A DNA stretch of 64,000 bases from Gordonia sp. X0973 (GCF_013348785.1 NZ_CP054691.1:3410001-3474000), one strand, 5' to 3'. Shown: positions 1 through 8,344, counted from the first letter of the stretch. Notes: generated from the sequence alone by a model not told the origin. Numbers and translations: made by a program.

Positions 1-1
1 C

Positions 2-220
2 CACGGCATGTGGAGCGCGGCCGCCGCCACCGCCAACATCGGGAGCCAGCTGCCCGACGCGGTGGAGTACCAGGTGCGCTTCGGCCGGCCGATCCTGCTG
101 CCCGCGAAGGTGAACCTCTACACCAAGCGGGCCGGCGGACCGGGTGAGTACGACATCTCCATCCTGGATCGCAAGAAGGGCTTCCCGCACCTGACCGCGA
201 CCACCCGCGCCATCAAGTAG
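2..220 (+). CDS. MaoC-like hydratase/dehydratase, C-terminal end only (HtdX-like)
   Basis: The reading frame is open from the window edge and gives about 72 C-terminal residues (HGMWSAAAATANIGSQLPDA and onward). The HGMWSAAAA stretch and the closing beta-strand residues (VRFGRPILLPAKV) look like the last part of a hot-dog-fold MaoC dehydratase. Such enzymes hydrate enoyl-thioesters in fatty-acid metabolism. The downstream order TetR, GH3 lipoprotein, DUF2613, AftD matches the M. tuberculosis neighbourhood of htdX (Rv0241c), so this is probably its counterpart. The catalytic Asp/His region lies outside the window and cannot be checked. The true start is upstream. Confidence 0.7.
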   Translation, partial: HGMWSAAAATANIGSQLPDAVEYQVRFGRPILLPAKVNLYTKRAGGPGEYDISILDRKKGFPHLTATTRAIK

Positions 221-282
221 GCGTATCGGATAGAGCGCGAATCGGGGCTCGCTCGGCATAGCCGAGCGGGCCCTGTTTTCGC

Positions 283-392
283 GAGTGGGCACCCCAATCG
301 CGTCGAGTGGGCACCCCAACCGTGCCGAGTGGGCACCCCAACCGTGCCGACTGGGCACCTTCTGCACGCCGACTGGGCACCCCAACCCCGCC
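283..392 (+). repeat. Five tandem 22-bp repeats
   Basis: Five consecutive units of exactly 22 bp begin at 283, 305, 327, 349 and 371. Each reads GAGTGGGCACCCCAA or a close variant followed by CCGTGCC-like sequence. Units 2 and 3 are identical; unit 4 is the most diverged. The array lies between the MaoC gene and the TetR gene and has no credible gene. Inverted copies of the same unit sit on the other side of the TetR gene. Confidence 0.85.
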
Positions 393-401
393 GAGCGCCG
401 G

Positions 402-450
402 GTCGAGTGACCGCGACGAAGGAGCGGTCGTATCGAGACCTGGGCACCCC
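402..450. repeat. Left arm of a perfect 49-bp inverted repeat flanking the TetR gene
   Basis: These 49 bases, starting GTCGAGTGACCGCGACGAAG and ending with GAGACCTGGGCACCCC, are the exact reverse complement of 1248-1296. The segment joins the 22-bp tandem units to a variant of the CGTATCGAGACC motif seen throughout the window. It contains no gene. A stem formed by the two arms would enclose the whole TetR gene. Confidence 0.9.
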
Positions 451-484
451 AAGGCGCGCCGAGCACCTATCGAGACCTAGGACC

Positions 485-1105
485 TCAGGCTTCGGCCGAC
501 GCCTCGTCGTGAATCCCGACGCCCTTGAGACCGCGCCACGTGATGCCGACGAGGAGGTCCGTTGCCTTCTCCAGCGAGATGTCGCCCTCGCTGATGCGGT
601 CGCCGACGGCCTCGCCCGCGCCGACGAGGGCGACGGCGGTGAGTTCGAAATCGACGTCGGTGGTGCCTTCGACGGTGGTGCCCTGCTTGATCAGTGCGGC
701 GACCATCTCGATGACTCGTCGCCGGCTTTGTGAGACCAGGTTGGCGAAGCTCGCGGTCCCGACGGCGACGCGGTACAGCACCCGCCACGATTCTGCGTTC
801 TCGTGGACGAAGCGGAGGAACTCACGGGCGATGGTTCGCGTTTGCTCACGTTGGCTCAACGCCGGGTTGAATCCCGTCGACATTGCGTCGATGAACTTGG
901 CCGACTCTCGCGCGATGCACGCGCTGAACAGTTCCTCTTTCGAGCCGTAGTAGAGGTAGAGCATCGGTTTGCTGATCTTCGCCTCGGCGGCGATCGCATC
1001 CATCGACGTCTCGGCGAAGCCGTTGGCGGCGAACACCTTCACCGCGGCGTCGAGCATCTGCTGCTCGCGTACCGCGCGCGGCAACCGCTTCGTCCCACCG
1101 GCCAC
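485..1105 (-). CDS. TetR/AcrR family transcriptional regulator
   Basis: A 206-residue protein with an N-terminal TetR helix-turn-helix at about residues 15-60: a start helix (REQQMLDAAVKVFAANGF), then ETSMDAIAAEAKISKPMLYLYYGSKEELF, the usual TetR_N pattern ending in the YxYYGSKEEL recognition and linker segment. The rest is a helical ligand-binding and dimerisation domain. The start is GTG (MAGGTKRLP). Position between an HtdX-like dehydratase and the GH3 lipoprotein matches Rv0238 of M. tuberculosis, so control of lipid or envelope genes is a reasonable guess, but the target and ligand are unknown. The gene is bracketed by inverted copies of a complex repeat, which could make it an invertible or mobile cassette. 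Confidence 0.92.
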   Translation of the reverse strand: MAGGTKRLPRAVREQQMLDAAVKVFAANGFAETSMDAIAAEAKISKPMLYLYYGSKEELFSACIARESAKFIDAMSTGFNPALSQREQTRTIAREFLRFVHENAESWRVLYRVAVGTASFANLVSQSRRRVIEMVAALIKQGTTVEGTTDVDFELTAVALVGAGEAVGDRISEGDISLEKATDLLVGITWRGLKGVGIHDEASAEA

Positions 1106-1183
1106 GTCGTCGACTCCCTGTCTGTAGAGAACCGACTCTACCGCACTTATTACCCGCGAGTAAGTTTACCGAGCTTTACTGGC

Positions 1184-1296
1184 GGTGCCCACTCGACGGG
1201 GCTGGGGTGCCCACTCGGCGGGCTTGGGGTGCCCACTCGACGGGGTTGGGGTGCCCAGGTCTCGATACGACCGCTCCTTCGTCGCGGTCACTCGAC
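1184..1296 (-). repeat. Inverted copy of the 22-bp tandem units plus right 49-bp arm
   Basis: Three 22-bp units (1184-1205, 1206-1227, 1228-1249), each GGTGCCCACTC followed by a G-rich half, are the reverse complement of the 283-392 type. They run into 1248-1296, the exact reverse complement of 402-450. Thus both sides of the TetR gene carry the same compound repeat in opposite orientation. Confidence 0.88.
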
Positions 1297-1333
1297 CCGA
1301 CGCTCGGCGGGTTTGGGTGCCTGCTCGGCGGGA

Positions 1334-2500
1334 TCAGCAGTGCTTGAGATGCTTCGCGCGCAGGATCCGGGCGACCGAGGCGTCGACGTGGTCCATCGAC
1401 AACTTGTGGCTCGCGACGGCCTTCTCCAACGCGTCCAGGACGGCGGTCAGCTTGTCGGTGGTGATCCACAGCGCGATGTCGGCACCGGCGGCCAGCGCCA
1501 TCGGGACCGCCCGGTCGATCGGGTACTTCTCGGTGATCGCGGCCATGCCCGACAGGTCGTCGGTGAAGATCACGCCGTTGAACGCCGGGCCGTTGTAGCC
1601 ACGGCCGGTGCGCAACATTCCGATCGCCTTCGGGCTGATGCTCGCCGGGGTGTCGGGGCCGGTCAGTCCGGGCACGATGAGGTGTCCGACCATCGCGCCG
1701 ACGCCCTTCATCGGCAGCAGCACGCGGAAGGGTTCGAGGTCGTTGGTCACCAGGTCCGACAGCGGCGGCGTCTTCACCGTTCCGGTGTGCGAGTCACCCG
1801 ATCCGTGGCCGTGCCCGGGGAAGTGCTTGAACACCGGGAGGACCCCGGCGTCGCGCAGACCGGCCGCGAACACCCGACCGTACTGCGCCACCGTCGCCGG
1901 ATCGTCGGAGAACGACCGGTCGCCGATCACCGAGTCGGCGGGCTGGTCGCTGACGTCGATATCCGGCGCGAAGTCGACGGTGATGCCCATCGCCTTCATC
2001 CGCTTGCCGGCCTCGAAGGCCATCTGCCGCACGGCCGACGGCGACTTGGTCTTCGCCAGTTCGCGCGCAGGCGGGAAGTCGATGCCGAGCGTCTTGAGCC
2101 GCGACACCCGCCCGCCCTCCTGGTCGACGGAGACCATCGTCGGCACCCGCCCCGACGACAGGGTCTTCGCCGCTCCCGACGTCAGGATGGACTTGTCGGT
2201 CCAGCTGCCGACGAAAATGCCGCCAACGTGCTCCCGGTTGACGGCGGCCCGCGCGTCGGCAGTGTCCTTCACCCCGACCATCAGCATCTGCGCTAGCTTG
2301 CGCCGCGTGCTCATCCGCGACAGCTCGGTGCTGACGCATCCCGCGGCCATCGGGACCGCCGACGACGGGGCCGACGACGACGTCTCGTAAGCCGGCGATG
2401 ACGAGTAGCCGGGTGTTTTGGGGGTTTCCGACGTGGAACACGCCGCCACCCCCACCACACCGACGGTGAGAATCGATACGAAACCGAACGTCGCGCGCAT
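1334..2500 (-). CDS. lpqI: Glycoside hydrolase family 3 lipoprotein (LpqI-like beta-N-acetylglucosaminidase)
   Basis: About 388 residues. The N-terminus (MRATFGFVSILTVGVVGVAAC) is a lipoprotein signal with a GVAAC lipobox, so the enzyme is probably exported and lipid-anchored. The body is a family 3 glycosidase barrel: the NagZ-type signature KHFPGHGHGSGDSHTG lies mid-protein, with the Asp-Ser-His of the catalytic loop present, and IFTDDLSGMAAI supplies the expected nucleophile Asp in a TDDL context. LpqI of M. tuberculosis (Rv0237) cleaves N-acetylglucosamine from peptidoglycan fragments in muropeptide recycling. ATG at 2500 is chosen because it directly precedes a signal peptide; in-frame starts at 2506 and 2521 (GTG) are possible. 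It is divergent from the DUF2613 gene across only 45 bp, so promoters must overlap. Confidence 0.88.
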   Translation of the reverse strand: MRATFGFVSILTVGVVGVAACSTSETPKTPGYSSSPAYETSSSAPSSAVPMAAGCVSTELSRMSTRRKLAQMLMVGVKDTADARAAVNREHVGGIFVGSWTDKSILTSGAAKTLSSGRVPTMVSVDQEGGRVSRLKTLGIDFPPARELAKTKSPSAVRQMAFEAGKRMKAMGITVDFAPDIDVSDQPADSVIGDRSFSDDPATVAQYGRVFAAGLRDAGVLPVFKHFPGHGHGSGDSHTGTVKTPPLSDLVTNDLEPFRVLLPMKGVGAMVGHLIVPGLTGPDTPASISPKAIGMLRTGRGYNGPAFNGVIFTDDLSGMAAITEKYPIDRAVPMALAAGADIALWITTDKLTAVLDALEKAVASHKLSMDHVDASVARILRAKHLKHC

Positions 2501-2545
2501 ATGCATAAGGTCGAGTGTCACACGTCGAATGGTAGTTTCGAGGCC

Positions 2546-2746
2546 ATGCTCAACAACCGCCTGGTCGCCGGTGCTGTCGCCGCAGTCATCGGCATCCTCG
2601 TCGGAGTCCTCGGCATTTTCGCCGCGGGATGGATCGCCACCACCTCCAGCCCGTCGTCCGATGCCAACAAGGTCAACCCCAGCGACGGTTTCGTGCCGGG
2701 CAGCGTCGACTACGGGTCGCGCGGTCAGGGCGGGGACAACAACTGA
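2546..2746 (+). CDS. DUF2613 small membrane/secreted protein
   Basis: 66 residues from ATG 2546 (MLNNRLVAGAVAAVIGILVG). One hydrophobic helix at about residues 5-30 (up to IFAAGWIATT) is followed by a short polar tail ending GGDNN. This is the small protein found beside aftD in mycobacteria (Rv0236A). The function is unknown; size and position suggest an accessory to the arabinosyltransferase. Its stop codon TGA (2744-2746) overlaps a CTG in the aftD frame, so the two are probably translated together. An in-frame ATG at 2501 would add 15 residues that do not look like protein from this family. Confidence 0.85.
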   Translation: MLNNRLVAGAVAAVIGILVGVLGIFAAGWIATTSSPSSDANKVNPSDGFVPGSVDYGSRGQGGDNN

Positions 2747-5700
2747 CCGCCGCTGGTCCCGACCACCCGCTGACCAGGCGCGGCATCGCGGCGATCACCG
2801 TCGCGGCACTGGTCCTCGCCTTCGCGCAATCCCCCGGCCGCATCGCCGCGGACACCAAGCTCGACCTGACCGCCAACCCGTGGGGCTTCCTGTCCCGCGC
2901 GGCGCACCTGTGGTCACCCGACGCGCCACTGGGCCAGGTCCAGAACCAGGCGTACGGATACTTCTTCCCGCACGGCGCCTTCTTCGCCCTCGGTCACCTG
3001 ATGCACATCCCCCCGTGGGTCACCCAACGCCTGTGGTGGGCGCTGCTGCTGGTCATCGGGGTGGTCGGGATCGTGAAGCTGGCCCAAGCCCTGCGCATCG
3101 GCTCGCCCGGGTCGCGGTTGCTCGCCGCCGCCGTATTCGCGCTCAGCCCGCGCGTGCTCACGACAATCGGGGTCATCTCCTCGGAGACGTTGCCGATGAT
3201 GTTGGCGCCGTGGGTCGTTCTCGGCGTCGTGCGCGGGCTCGGCGCGACCGACGAGGTGCCGCTGTGGCGCGCCGGGTTGCGCGCCGCGGTCCCGATCGCG
3301 CTGATGGGCGCGGTCAACGCGGTCGCGACGATCGCCGCGGCGGCCGTCGGCGTCGTGTGGTGGCTACTGCAATACCGGTCGGTCGATCGTCGACGATGGG
3401 CCGGCTTCGGCGCCTGGTGGGCCGCGGCGTCGGTGGCGGTCTGCGCCTGGTGGATCGTCCCGCTCGTCCTGCTCTCGCGGGTGAGCCCACCATTCCTCGA
3501 CTTCATCGAATCGTCGCGGGTGACGACGCAGTGGTCGTCGCTCACCGAGGTCCTGCGCGGCACCAGCGCGTGGACGCCGTTCGTCTCCCCGGAGCGGGTG
3601 GCGGGCGCCATTCTGGTCACCCAACCCGCGGCCGTCCTCGCGACCGGAGTCCTCGCTGCGGCCGGGCTGGCCGGGCTGACCATGTCGGCGCTGCCGTATC
3701 GCCGCACCCTCGTCGCGATCCTCTGCCTCGGGTTGCTCGTCCTGTGCCTCGGCTACGACGGTGCCTGGGGATCGCCGATCGCCGAACCGGTCCGCGTCTT
3801 CCTCGACGGTCCGGGTGCGCCGCTGCGCAACCTGCACAAGTTCGACCCCTTCCTGCGGATTCCGCTGGTCCTGGGTCTCGCCCACCTCGTCGGCCGGGTG
3901 CCGCTGCCGCCCGCCGTCTCGGTGCGCGAGACGCTCGGCGCCTTCGCCCATCCGCAGCGCTCCCGCCCCGTGGCGGCGGCGATCGTGCTCCTCGTCGCCC
4001 TCCTCGGTGCCGGCACGGTCGCGTGGACCGGCGGGCTCGCCGGCGACTCGACCTACCGTTCCCTGCCGACGCATTGGCGCGACGCGGCGGCGTGGCTCGA
4101 CGCGCATGCGCGCTCCGGTGGACCGCCCTCCCGGGCGTTGATCGTGCCCGGATCGCCGTTCGCCCAACAACTGTGGGGGACGACGCGCGACGAGCCGATG
4201 CAGGCCCTCGCGCAGACGCCGTGGGCGGTGCGCGACGCCATTCCGCTGGTGCCGCCGACCGCCATCCGTGCCCTTGACGCGGTACAGCGCGACATCGCCG
4301 CCGGTCGCGCCGGACCCGATCTCGCCCCCCGACTCGCGCAGCTCGGCGTCGGATACGTGGTGCTGCGCGCCGACCTCGACCCGCGCGACTCCCGCTCGGC
4401 CCGACCGCTCTCGGCCCAGCAGGCATTGATCGGGTCGCCCGGGCTGCGCAAGGTGGCGCAGTTCGGCGACCAGGTGGCGCCCACGGTGGTGCGCGGCGTC
4501 GTCGTCGACGACGGTCTGCGGCCACCGCTGCCTGCCATCCAGATCTTCGCCGTGCAACCCCGACTCTTCCCCGGCACCGGCCCCGTCCTCGCCCCTCTCG
4601 ACGCCATGCCGCGCGTCGTCGGCGGACCGGAGGGGTTGCCGCCTGGGACGCTCTCGATTCTCGACGCGGACGCGCGGGCGACCGGTCTGCCGAAGGCCCC
4701 GGTGTGGGTCACCGACTCGCCCACCGATCGGGAGACCGACTTCGGCCGCGTCGATGACAACCGATCGGCCATCCGCTCCCCCGACGATCCGCGGCGCACC
4801 CAGAACGCGGCCCCCGACTACCCCGTCGAAAACCCCGGCGGCACCGGGAGCGGACCTGGCCTCGTCACCGGTCAGTGGCTGCTCGACGAGCAGCCGAACG
4901 CGGTAGAAATGCGCGTCTCGTCGTCGGCGGGTGATGCGACGCAGCCGGGGCAGAGCGCTCCCGGCAGCTCGGCGGCGGCCGCATTCGACGGGGACGGCTC
5001 GACGGCGTGGGTGAGCGCCGGACTCGACCGGGCCGTCGGGCAGTGGCTCGAGGTGGACTTCACCCGGCCGCGCGGCGACCTGGCCGTCACGCTGACAACC
5101 GCGAAGGCCCTCGGCCCCGACGTGACCGCCATCCTGCTGACCACCGACACCGGAACCACCGTCGCGCAGAACGTGAAGCCGGGTGAACCGGTGACCGTGG
5201 CGCTGCCGCCCGGTGCGACCACCCGCATCCAGATCCGGGCGATCGCCACCAAGGACGGGAGTGCCGGCAACCAGTTCGCGCTGTCCGGGGTCGGACTGAC
5301 CGACCTGGCGACCGACCGACCCGTGTCCATCCGCCACCGCGTCGTCCTCCCCCCGCTGCCCGTCCGCATGGACGTCGCCGGCTGGTCGTTGCGCCAAGAG
5401 CAGCCGGGGCGCGCGGAGTGCGTCGATGACGGGCAGCGCACGCGGTGCTCGCCCGGCCTCGGGCTGGAGCCGGAGACGGCGGGGCAGTTCTCCCGCGTCC
5501 TCTCCGTTCCGGCAGCGGGACCGGTCGACGCGACGGTCACCGTGCGCACCCGACCCGGCGACATGCTCAACGGGCTGCTCGCCCAGCCGGGAACGGTGAT
5601 CGCGCAGGGTGAGTCCGCCGTCGCCGATCCGCGCGGCTCGGCTGCAGCCGCGGTCGACGGGGACCCGGGTACGACGTGGATCGCGCCGGAGGCCAGTGCC

Positions 5701-7140
5701 GAGACGACCGCGACGCCACCCAAGAATGCCAAGCCGCGCAAACCGTCGAAGAACGCCAAACAGGCCCGGCTGACGCTGCGCCTGCCCGCGCCGCAACGGG
5801 TGGAGAAGCTGGTGCTGGGTTTGCCGCACGGCTATCCGGCGGCGCCGACCGAGGTCGCCGTCGATCTCGGCACCGGCGAGCAGATCCGCCGCGTCGGGCC
5901 TGACGGGGTGGTCGCCCTCGATCCGGCCGTCACCGATCGGATCGTGCTGACCGTGCGCCGCGCCAGTGACCTCATCGACGTCAACAACCTCGGCTTTGCC
6001 CGCCCGGCACCGGTGGGCATCACCAACATCGCGGTTCTCCCGTCGGCCCCGATGCCGGTGCGCGACGACAACCGACCGGTCCACCTCGGCTGCGATGCCG
6101 GCCTGTCCATGAGCGTGTCCGGCCAGGTCGTCGGGCTACGTGCCGACACCACCGTCGGGGCATTGCGCTCCGGTACGCCGATCACCGCCGTTCCCTGCGG
6201 CCCGGTCTCCCTCGGTGCCGGCGAACAAGAACTGACCGTCAGCCCCGGTGGCGGCTTCACGGTCGACGGGGTGGAGCTACGGAACCCTCGGTGGTCGAGT
6301 GCCGCACAACGGTGGTCAAGTAGATCCGATGGTGGTCGAGTGGATCCGAGCCCCTGGGCGAGGAACCGTATCGAGACCCCGCAAGCCGAGGAACCGTATC
6401 GAGATCCCACGACACCGCGCTGGGACACGACCGATCGCGAAGTCCGCGTCGACGCCGCACCGAGTCAGCGAGTTCTGGTCGTCCCGGAGAGCACGAATCC
6501 CGGCTGGAAAGCACGACTGGGCGGCGCCGCCCTGACGCCGCTGACCGTCAACGGGTGGCAGCAGGGCTGGATCATCCCCGCGAATACCGCCGGAACGGTC
6601 AGCCTGACCTATCCCCTGGACGGACCGTATCGGTGGGCGCTGGGACTCGGTCTCGCGCTGATGGTCGCGCTGCTCGCTCTGGCGGCCTTCGGCTCGCGGG
6701 GTCTCGATACGGTTCCTCGCCCAGGGGCTCGGATCCACTCGACCACCGAAAGACGGTGGTCGAGTGCCGGGCGAGGCGCTAGCCGAGACCGGCGTATCGA
6801 GACCCCACTAGGCCAGTCGGTACATCGAGACCGGCGCATACTCGTGGCCGCGACAGGATGGCTCGGCGCCTCCTGGCTCCTGACCGGCTGGTTCGGACTG
6901 CTGCTCTCAGGCGTCATCGGAACGACGATCTGGTGGTGGAGCAGGCAAGACCGATGCGGTGGAGTGCCCGTCGTCGCGGCATTCGCGTTGTTCTTCGCGG
7001 CCACCTGCGGCCTGGCTGCCGGCCCGTGGAAATCGCCCACCGGCTACACCGGTTTCGACTGGTGGGTGCAGGGCTTGGCGCTTGCCGCGATCTCGGTCAC
7101 CGTGTGGCGCTCGATCATTGACCAAAATCGTCCGAAATAG
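2743..7140 (+). CDS. aftD: Alpha-(1->3)-arabinofuranosyltransferase AftD
   Basis: About 1,465 residues. It is a GT-C type membrane glycosyltransferase that adds arabinofuranose to arabinogalactan and lipoarabinomannan from decaprenyl-phosphoryl arabinose. The N-terminal segment (FAQSPGRIAADTKLDLTANP, then QNQAYGYFFPHG) is characteristic of AftD, followed by about ten membrane helices to residue 460. A long extracytoplasmic part has two carbohydrate-binding-like modules (each with AAAFDGD/AAAVDGD...TAW/TTW), and final helices follow. The only ATG upstream (2629) would read through DUF2613 in another frame; CTG at 2743 overlapping the DUF2613 stop fits the expected N-terminus best, so the start is uncertain. 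Two copies of a 48-bp repeat, in opposite orientation, are read in frame near the C-terminus and lengthen the protein relative to the roughly 1,400-residue mycobacterial form. Confidence 0.9.
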   Translation: MTAAGPDHPLTRRGIAAITVAALVLAFAQSPGRIAADTKLDLTANPWGFLSRAAHLWSPDAPLGQVQNQAYGYFFPHGAFFALGHLMHIPPWVTQRLWWALLLVIGVVGIVKLAQALRIGSPGSRLLAAAVFALSPRVLTTIGVISSETLPMMLAPWVVLGVVRGLGATDEVPLWRAGLRAAVPIALMGAVNAVATIAAAAVGVVWWLLQYRSVDRRRWAGFGAWWAAASVAVCAWWIVPLVLLSRVSPPFLDFIESSRVTTQWSSLTEVLRGTSAWTPFVSPERVAGAILVTQPAAVLATGVLAAAGLAGLTMSALPYRRTLVAILCLGLLVLCLGYDGAWGSPIAEPVRVFLDGPGAPLRNLHKFDPFLRIPLVLGLAHLVGRVPLPPAVSVRETLGAFAHPQRSRPVAAAIVLLVALLGAGTVAWTGGLAGDSTYRSLPTHWRDAAAWLDAHARSGGPPSRALIVPGSPFAQQLWGTTRDEPMQALAQTPWAVRDAIPLVPPTAIRALDAVQRDIAAGRAGPDLAPRLAQLGVGYVVLRADLDPRDSRSARPLSAQQALIGSPGLRKVAQFGDQVAPTVVRGVVVDDGLRPPLPAIQIFAVQPRLFPGTGPVLAPLDAMPRVVGGPEGLPPGTLSILDADARATGLPKAPVWVTDSPTDRETDFGRVDDNRSAIRSPDDPRRTQNAAPDYPVENPGGTGSGPGLVTGQWLLDEQPNAVEMRVSSSAGDATQPGQSAPGSSAAAAFDGDGSTAWVSAGLDRAVGQWLEVDFTRPRGDLAVTLTTAKALGPDVTAILLTTDTGTTVAQNVKPGEPVTVALPPGATTRIQIRAIATKDGSAGNQFALSGVGLTDLATDRPVSIRHRVVLPPLPVRMDVAGWSLRQEQPGRAECVDDGQRTRCSPGLGLEPETAGQFSRVLSVPAAGPVDATVTVRTRPGDMLNGLLAQPGTVIAQGESAVADPRGSAAAAVDGDPGTTWIAPEASAETTATPPKNAKPRKPSKNAKQARLTLRLPAPQRVEKLVLGLPHGYPAAPTEVAVDLGTGEQIRRVGPDGVVALDPAVTDRIVLTVRRASDLIDVNNLGFARPAPVGITNIAVLPSAPMPVRDDNRPVHLGCDAGLSMSVSGQVVGLRADTTVGALRSGTPITAVPCGPVSLGAGEQELTVSPGGGFTVDGVELRNPRWSSAAQRWSSRSDGGRVDPSPWARNRIETPQAEEPYRDPTTPRWDTTDREVRVDAAPSQRVLVVPESTNPGWKARLGGAALTPLTVNGWQQGWIIPANTAGTVSLTYPLDGPYRWALGLGLALMVALLALAAFGSRGLDTVPRPGARIHSTTERRWSSAGRGASRDRRIETPLGQSVHRDRRILVAATGWLGASWLLTGWFGLLLSGVIGTTIWWWSRQDRCGGVPVVAAFALFFAATCGLAAGPWKSPTGYTGFDWWVQGLALAAISVTVWRSIIDQNRPK
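6290..6408 (+). repeat. Interspersed repeat translated within aftD, copy 1
   Basis: The 48-bp core is 6331-6378 (GGTGGTCGAGTGGATCCGAG at one end, CGTATCGAGACC at the other). It is preceded by two degenerate GGTGGTC(G/A)AGT units and followed by a second partial CGAGGAACCGTATCGAGA. The aftD frame reads through it, giving a basic, low-complexity stretch containing GGRVDPSPWARNRIETP. The flanking protein sequence (TVDGVELRNP before, REVRVDAAPSQRVLVV after) looks like normal AftD, so the element appears inserted without breaking the frame. Confidence 0.85.
6699..6835 (-). repeat. Interspersed repeat translated within aftD, copy 2 (inverted)
   Basis: Core 6700-6747 is the exact reverse complement of 6331-6378. 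It is followed by CGGTGGTCGAGTGCCGGGCG and by two further CGAGAC motifs. In the aftD frame it encodes GLDTVPRPGARIHSTT, a different peptide from copy 1 because it is read on the other strand. It falls in the loop between two C-terminal membrane helices (ALLALAAFG and AATGWLGASWLLTGWF). Confidence 0.85.
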
Positions 7141-7194
7141 CAGCCTGGGACGGCAATATGCCCTCGGCGGGTGCTGTTTTGGACGATCTTGGTC
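7120..7194. terminator. Bidirectional hairpin between convergent genes
   Basis: GACCAAAATCGTCCGAAATA (from 7120) pairs with 7172-7194 over 23 bases with three mismatches. The arms contain both the aftD stop codon (7138-7140) and the stop codon of the facing acyltransferase gene (7193-7195). A transcript in either direction would form the stem just as translation ends. Confidence 0.6.
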
Positions 7195-8344
7195 ACATCT
7201 CGACGGGCACCCGGTCGGCACGGGTGGCCCAGCGTCGCACCGGATCCTCGATGAACGCGTAGCTCGCGGCGGCGACGCCGACCGACAGCGCCGCAGTGAT
7301 CGCCCACACCAGTAGGAACGACCCGCTGAACGGGATGATCCCGAACAAGCCGAACACCACCGAGAGCACCGCGACGTGCCAGATGAAGATGCCGTACGAC
7401 CACCGGCCCAGCGTCGTCATCACCGGCGACGCCAAGAACCGGAACGGCCCCTCCGACAGTGCCAGCGGCGCCAGCACCGCGTAGGCCCCGATCGCGCCCA
7501 GCGCGATCTTCGTCGCAAACCCGACCGGGCTCAACTCACCCATTCCGACCGGCCCGGCCAACGGTGTGCACGCCGACCCGTAGGCAACGACGAAGACCAC
7601 CAGCATCACCCGACGGTCCGCGCTCACCGCGCATAGGCGGTGCAGCGCCGCGGGCATCGCTTCCCCCGATGCGCGCCAGGCGACGAGTTCGGCGAGGAAC
7701 AGCCCGGCGACGAACCACGGCAGATGCCCGATCAGCCAGTTCTGCGGCTCCACCCCGCCCGGCGCGGGAATCCTCGACGCGGCCTCCCCCCACAGCAGCG
7801 CCACCACCCCCAGCGCCAGTACCGCGACCAGGCGCCACCGGGCCCGGTTCCCGCGCAGCGACGCCAACCCCCACGCGATGACGGGCAGCAGCGCGTAGAA
7901 GAGCACCTCCACCGAAAGGCTCCACATCTGGGTCAGCCCCGCGGTCAACGACAGCGGCACGAAGACCTGGGTCAGGCTCAGGTTCGCCAGCCACACCACC
8001 GGATCAGCGGTCCGCGCCTCCGGCAGCAACGTCAACACCACGACGACCACCACGGCATACGCCGGCCAGATCCGCCAGAATCGGTGCCGGGCGTAGCGGA
8101 CCAACCCCGGCTCCGGAGCCAGGCCCCGCGCCGCGGCGGCATGCGGTTGCCACAGCAGGAAACCCGAAAGGGAGAAGAACAGTGCGACGGCGAGATCGAG
8201 CCGTCCGAGCACCGGGCCGACCACCGACCATCGCACCGCGCCGGTCTGAAACGCGACGTGGGTGGTGAGCACCCCCAGCGCCGCGACCGCGCGCATCCCC
8301 TCCATCTGGGGGTAGTAGCGGCGGGCGGCAACGGTTGCGGTCAT
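7193..8344 (-). CDS. Acyltransferase family 3 membrane protein (OafA/YrhL type)
   Basis: 383 residues from ATG 8344 (MTATVAARRYYPQMEGMRAV). Family hallmarks: an N-terminal MEGMRAVAALGVLTTHVAF with the conserved Arg and His, SLSGFLLW in the next helix, a basic loop YARHRFWRIWPAY, and SLSVEVLFYALLP; about ten membrane helices follow. Such proteins O-acylate sugars or lipids of the envelope using acyl-CoA. The counterpart near aftD in M. tuberculosis is Rv0228. The long upstream open frame (to 8905) is read antisense to the DUF3068 gene and is not part of it. The gene is convergent with aftD and divergent from DUF3068. The substrate cannot be told from sequence. Confidence 0.88.
   Translation of the reverse strand: MTATVAARRYYPQMEGMRAVAALGVLTTHVAFQTGAVRWSVVGPVLGRLDLAVALFFSLSGFLLWQPHAAAARGLAPEPGLVRYARHRFWRIWPAYAVVVVVVLTLLPEARTADPVVWLANLSLTQVFVPLSLTAGLTQMWSLSVEVLFYALLPVIAWGLASLRGNRARWRLVAVLALGVVALLWGEAASRIPAPGGVEPQNWLIGHLPWFVAGLFLAELVAWRASGEAMPAALHRLCAVSADRRVMLVVFVVAYGSACTPLAGPVGMGELSPVGFATKIALGAIGAYAVLAPLALSEGPFRFLASPVMTTLGRWSYGIFIWHVAVLSVVFGLFGIIPFSGSFLLVWAITAALSVGVAAASYAFIEDPVRRWATRADRVPVEM

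Noticed and set aside
283..392. CRISPR array
   Set aside because: The units are contiguous 22-bp repeats without unique spacers, and no cas genes are present in the window. The same applies to the 20-21-bp arrays near 36.7 and 38.8 kb.
803..2296. Plus-strand open frame of about 500 codons across the TetR and lpqI genes
   Set aside because: Antisense to two convincing genes, Arg/His-rich, with no motif.
3364..6084. Very long minus-strand open frame (906 codons) opposite aftD
   Set aside because: Arg/Gly/His-rich composition without domains. It is the antisense shadow of a recognised GC-rich gene.
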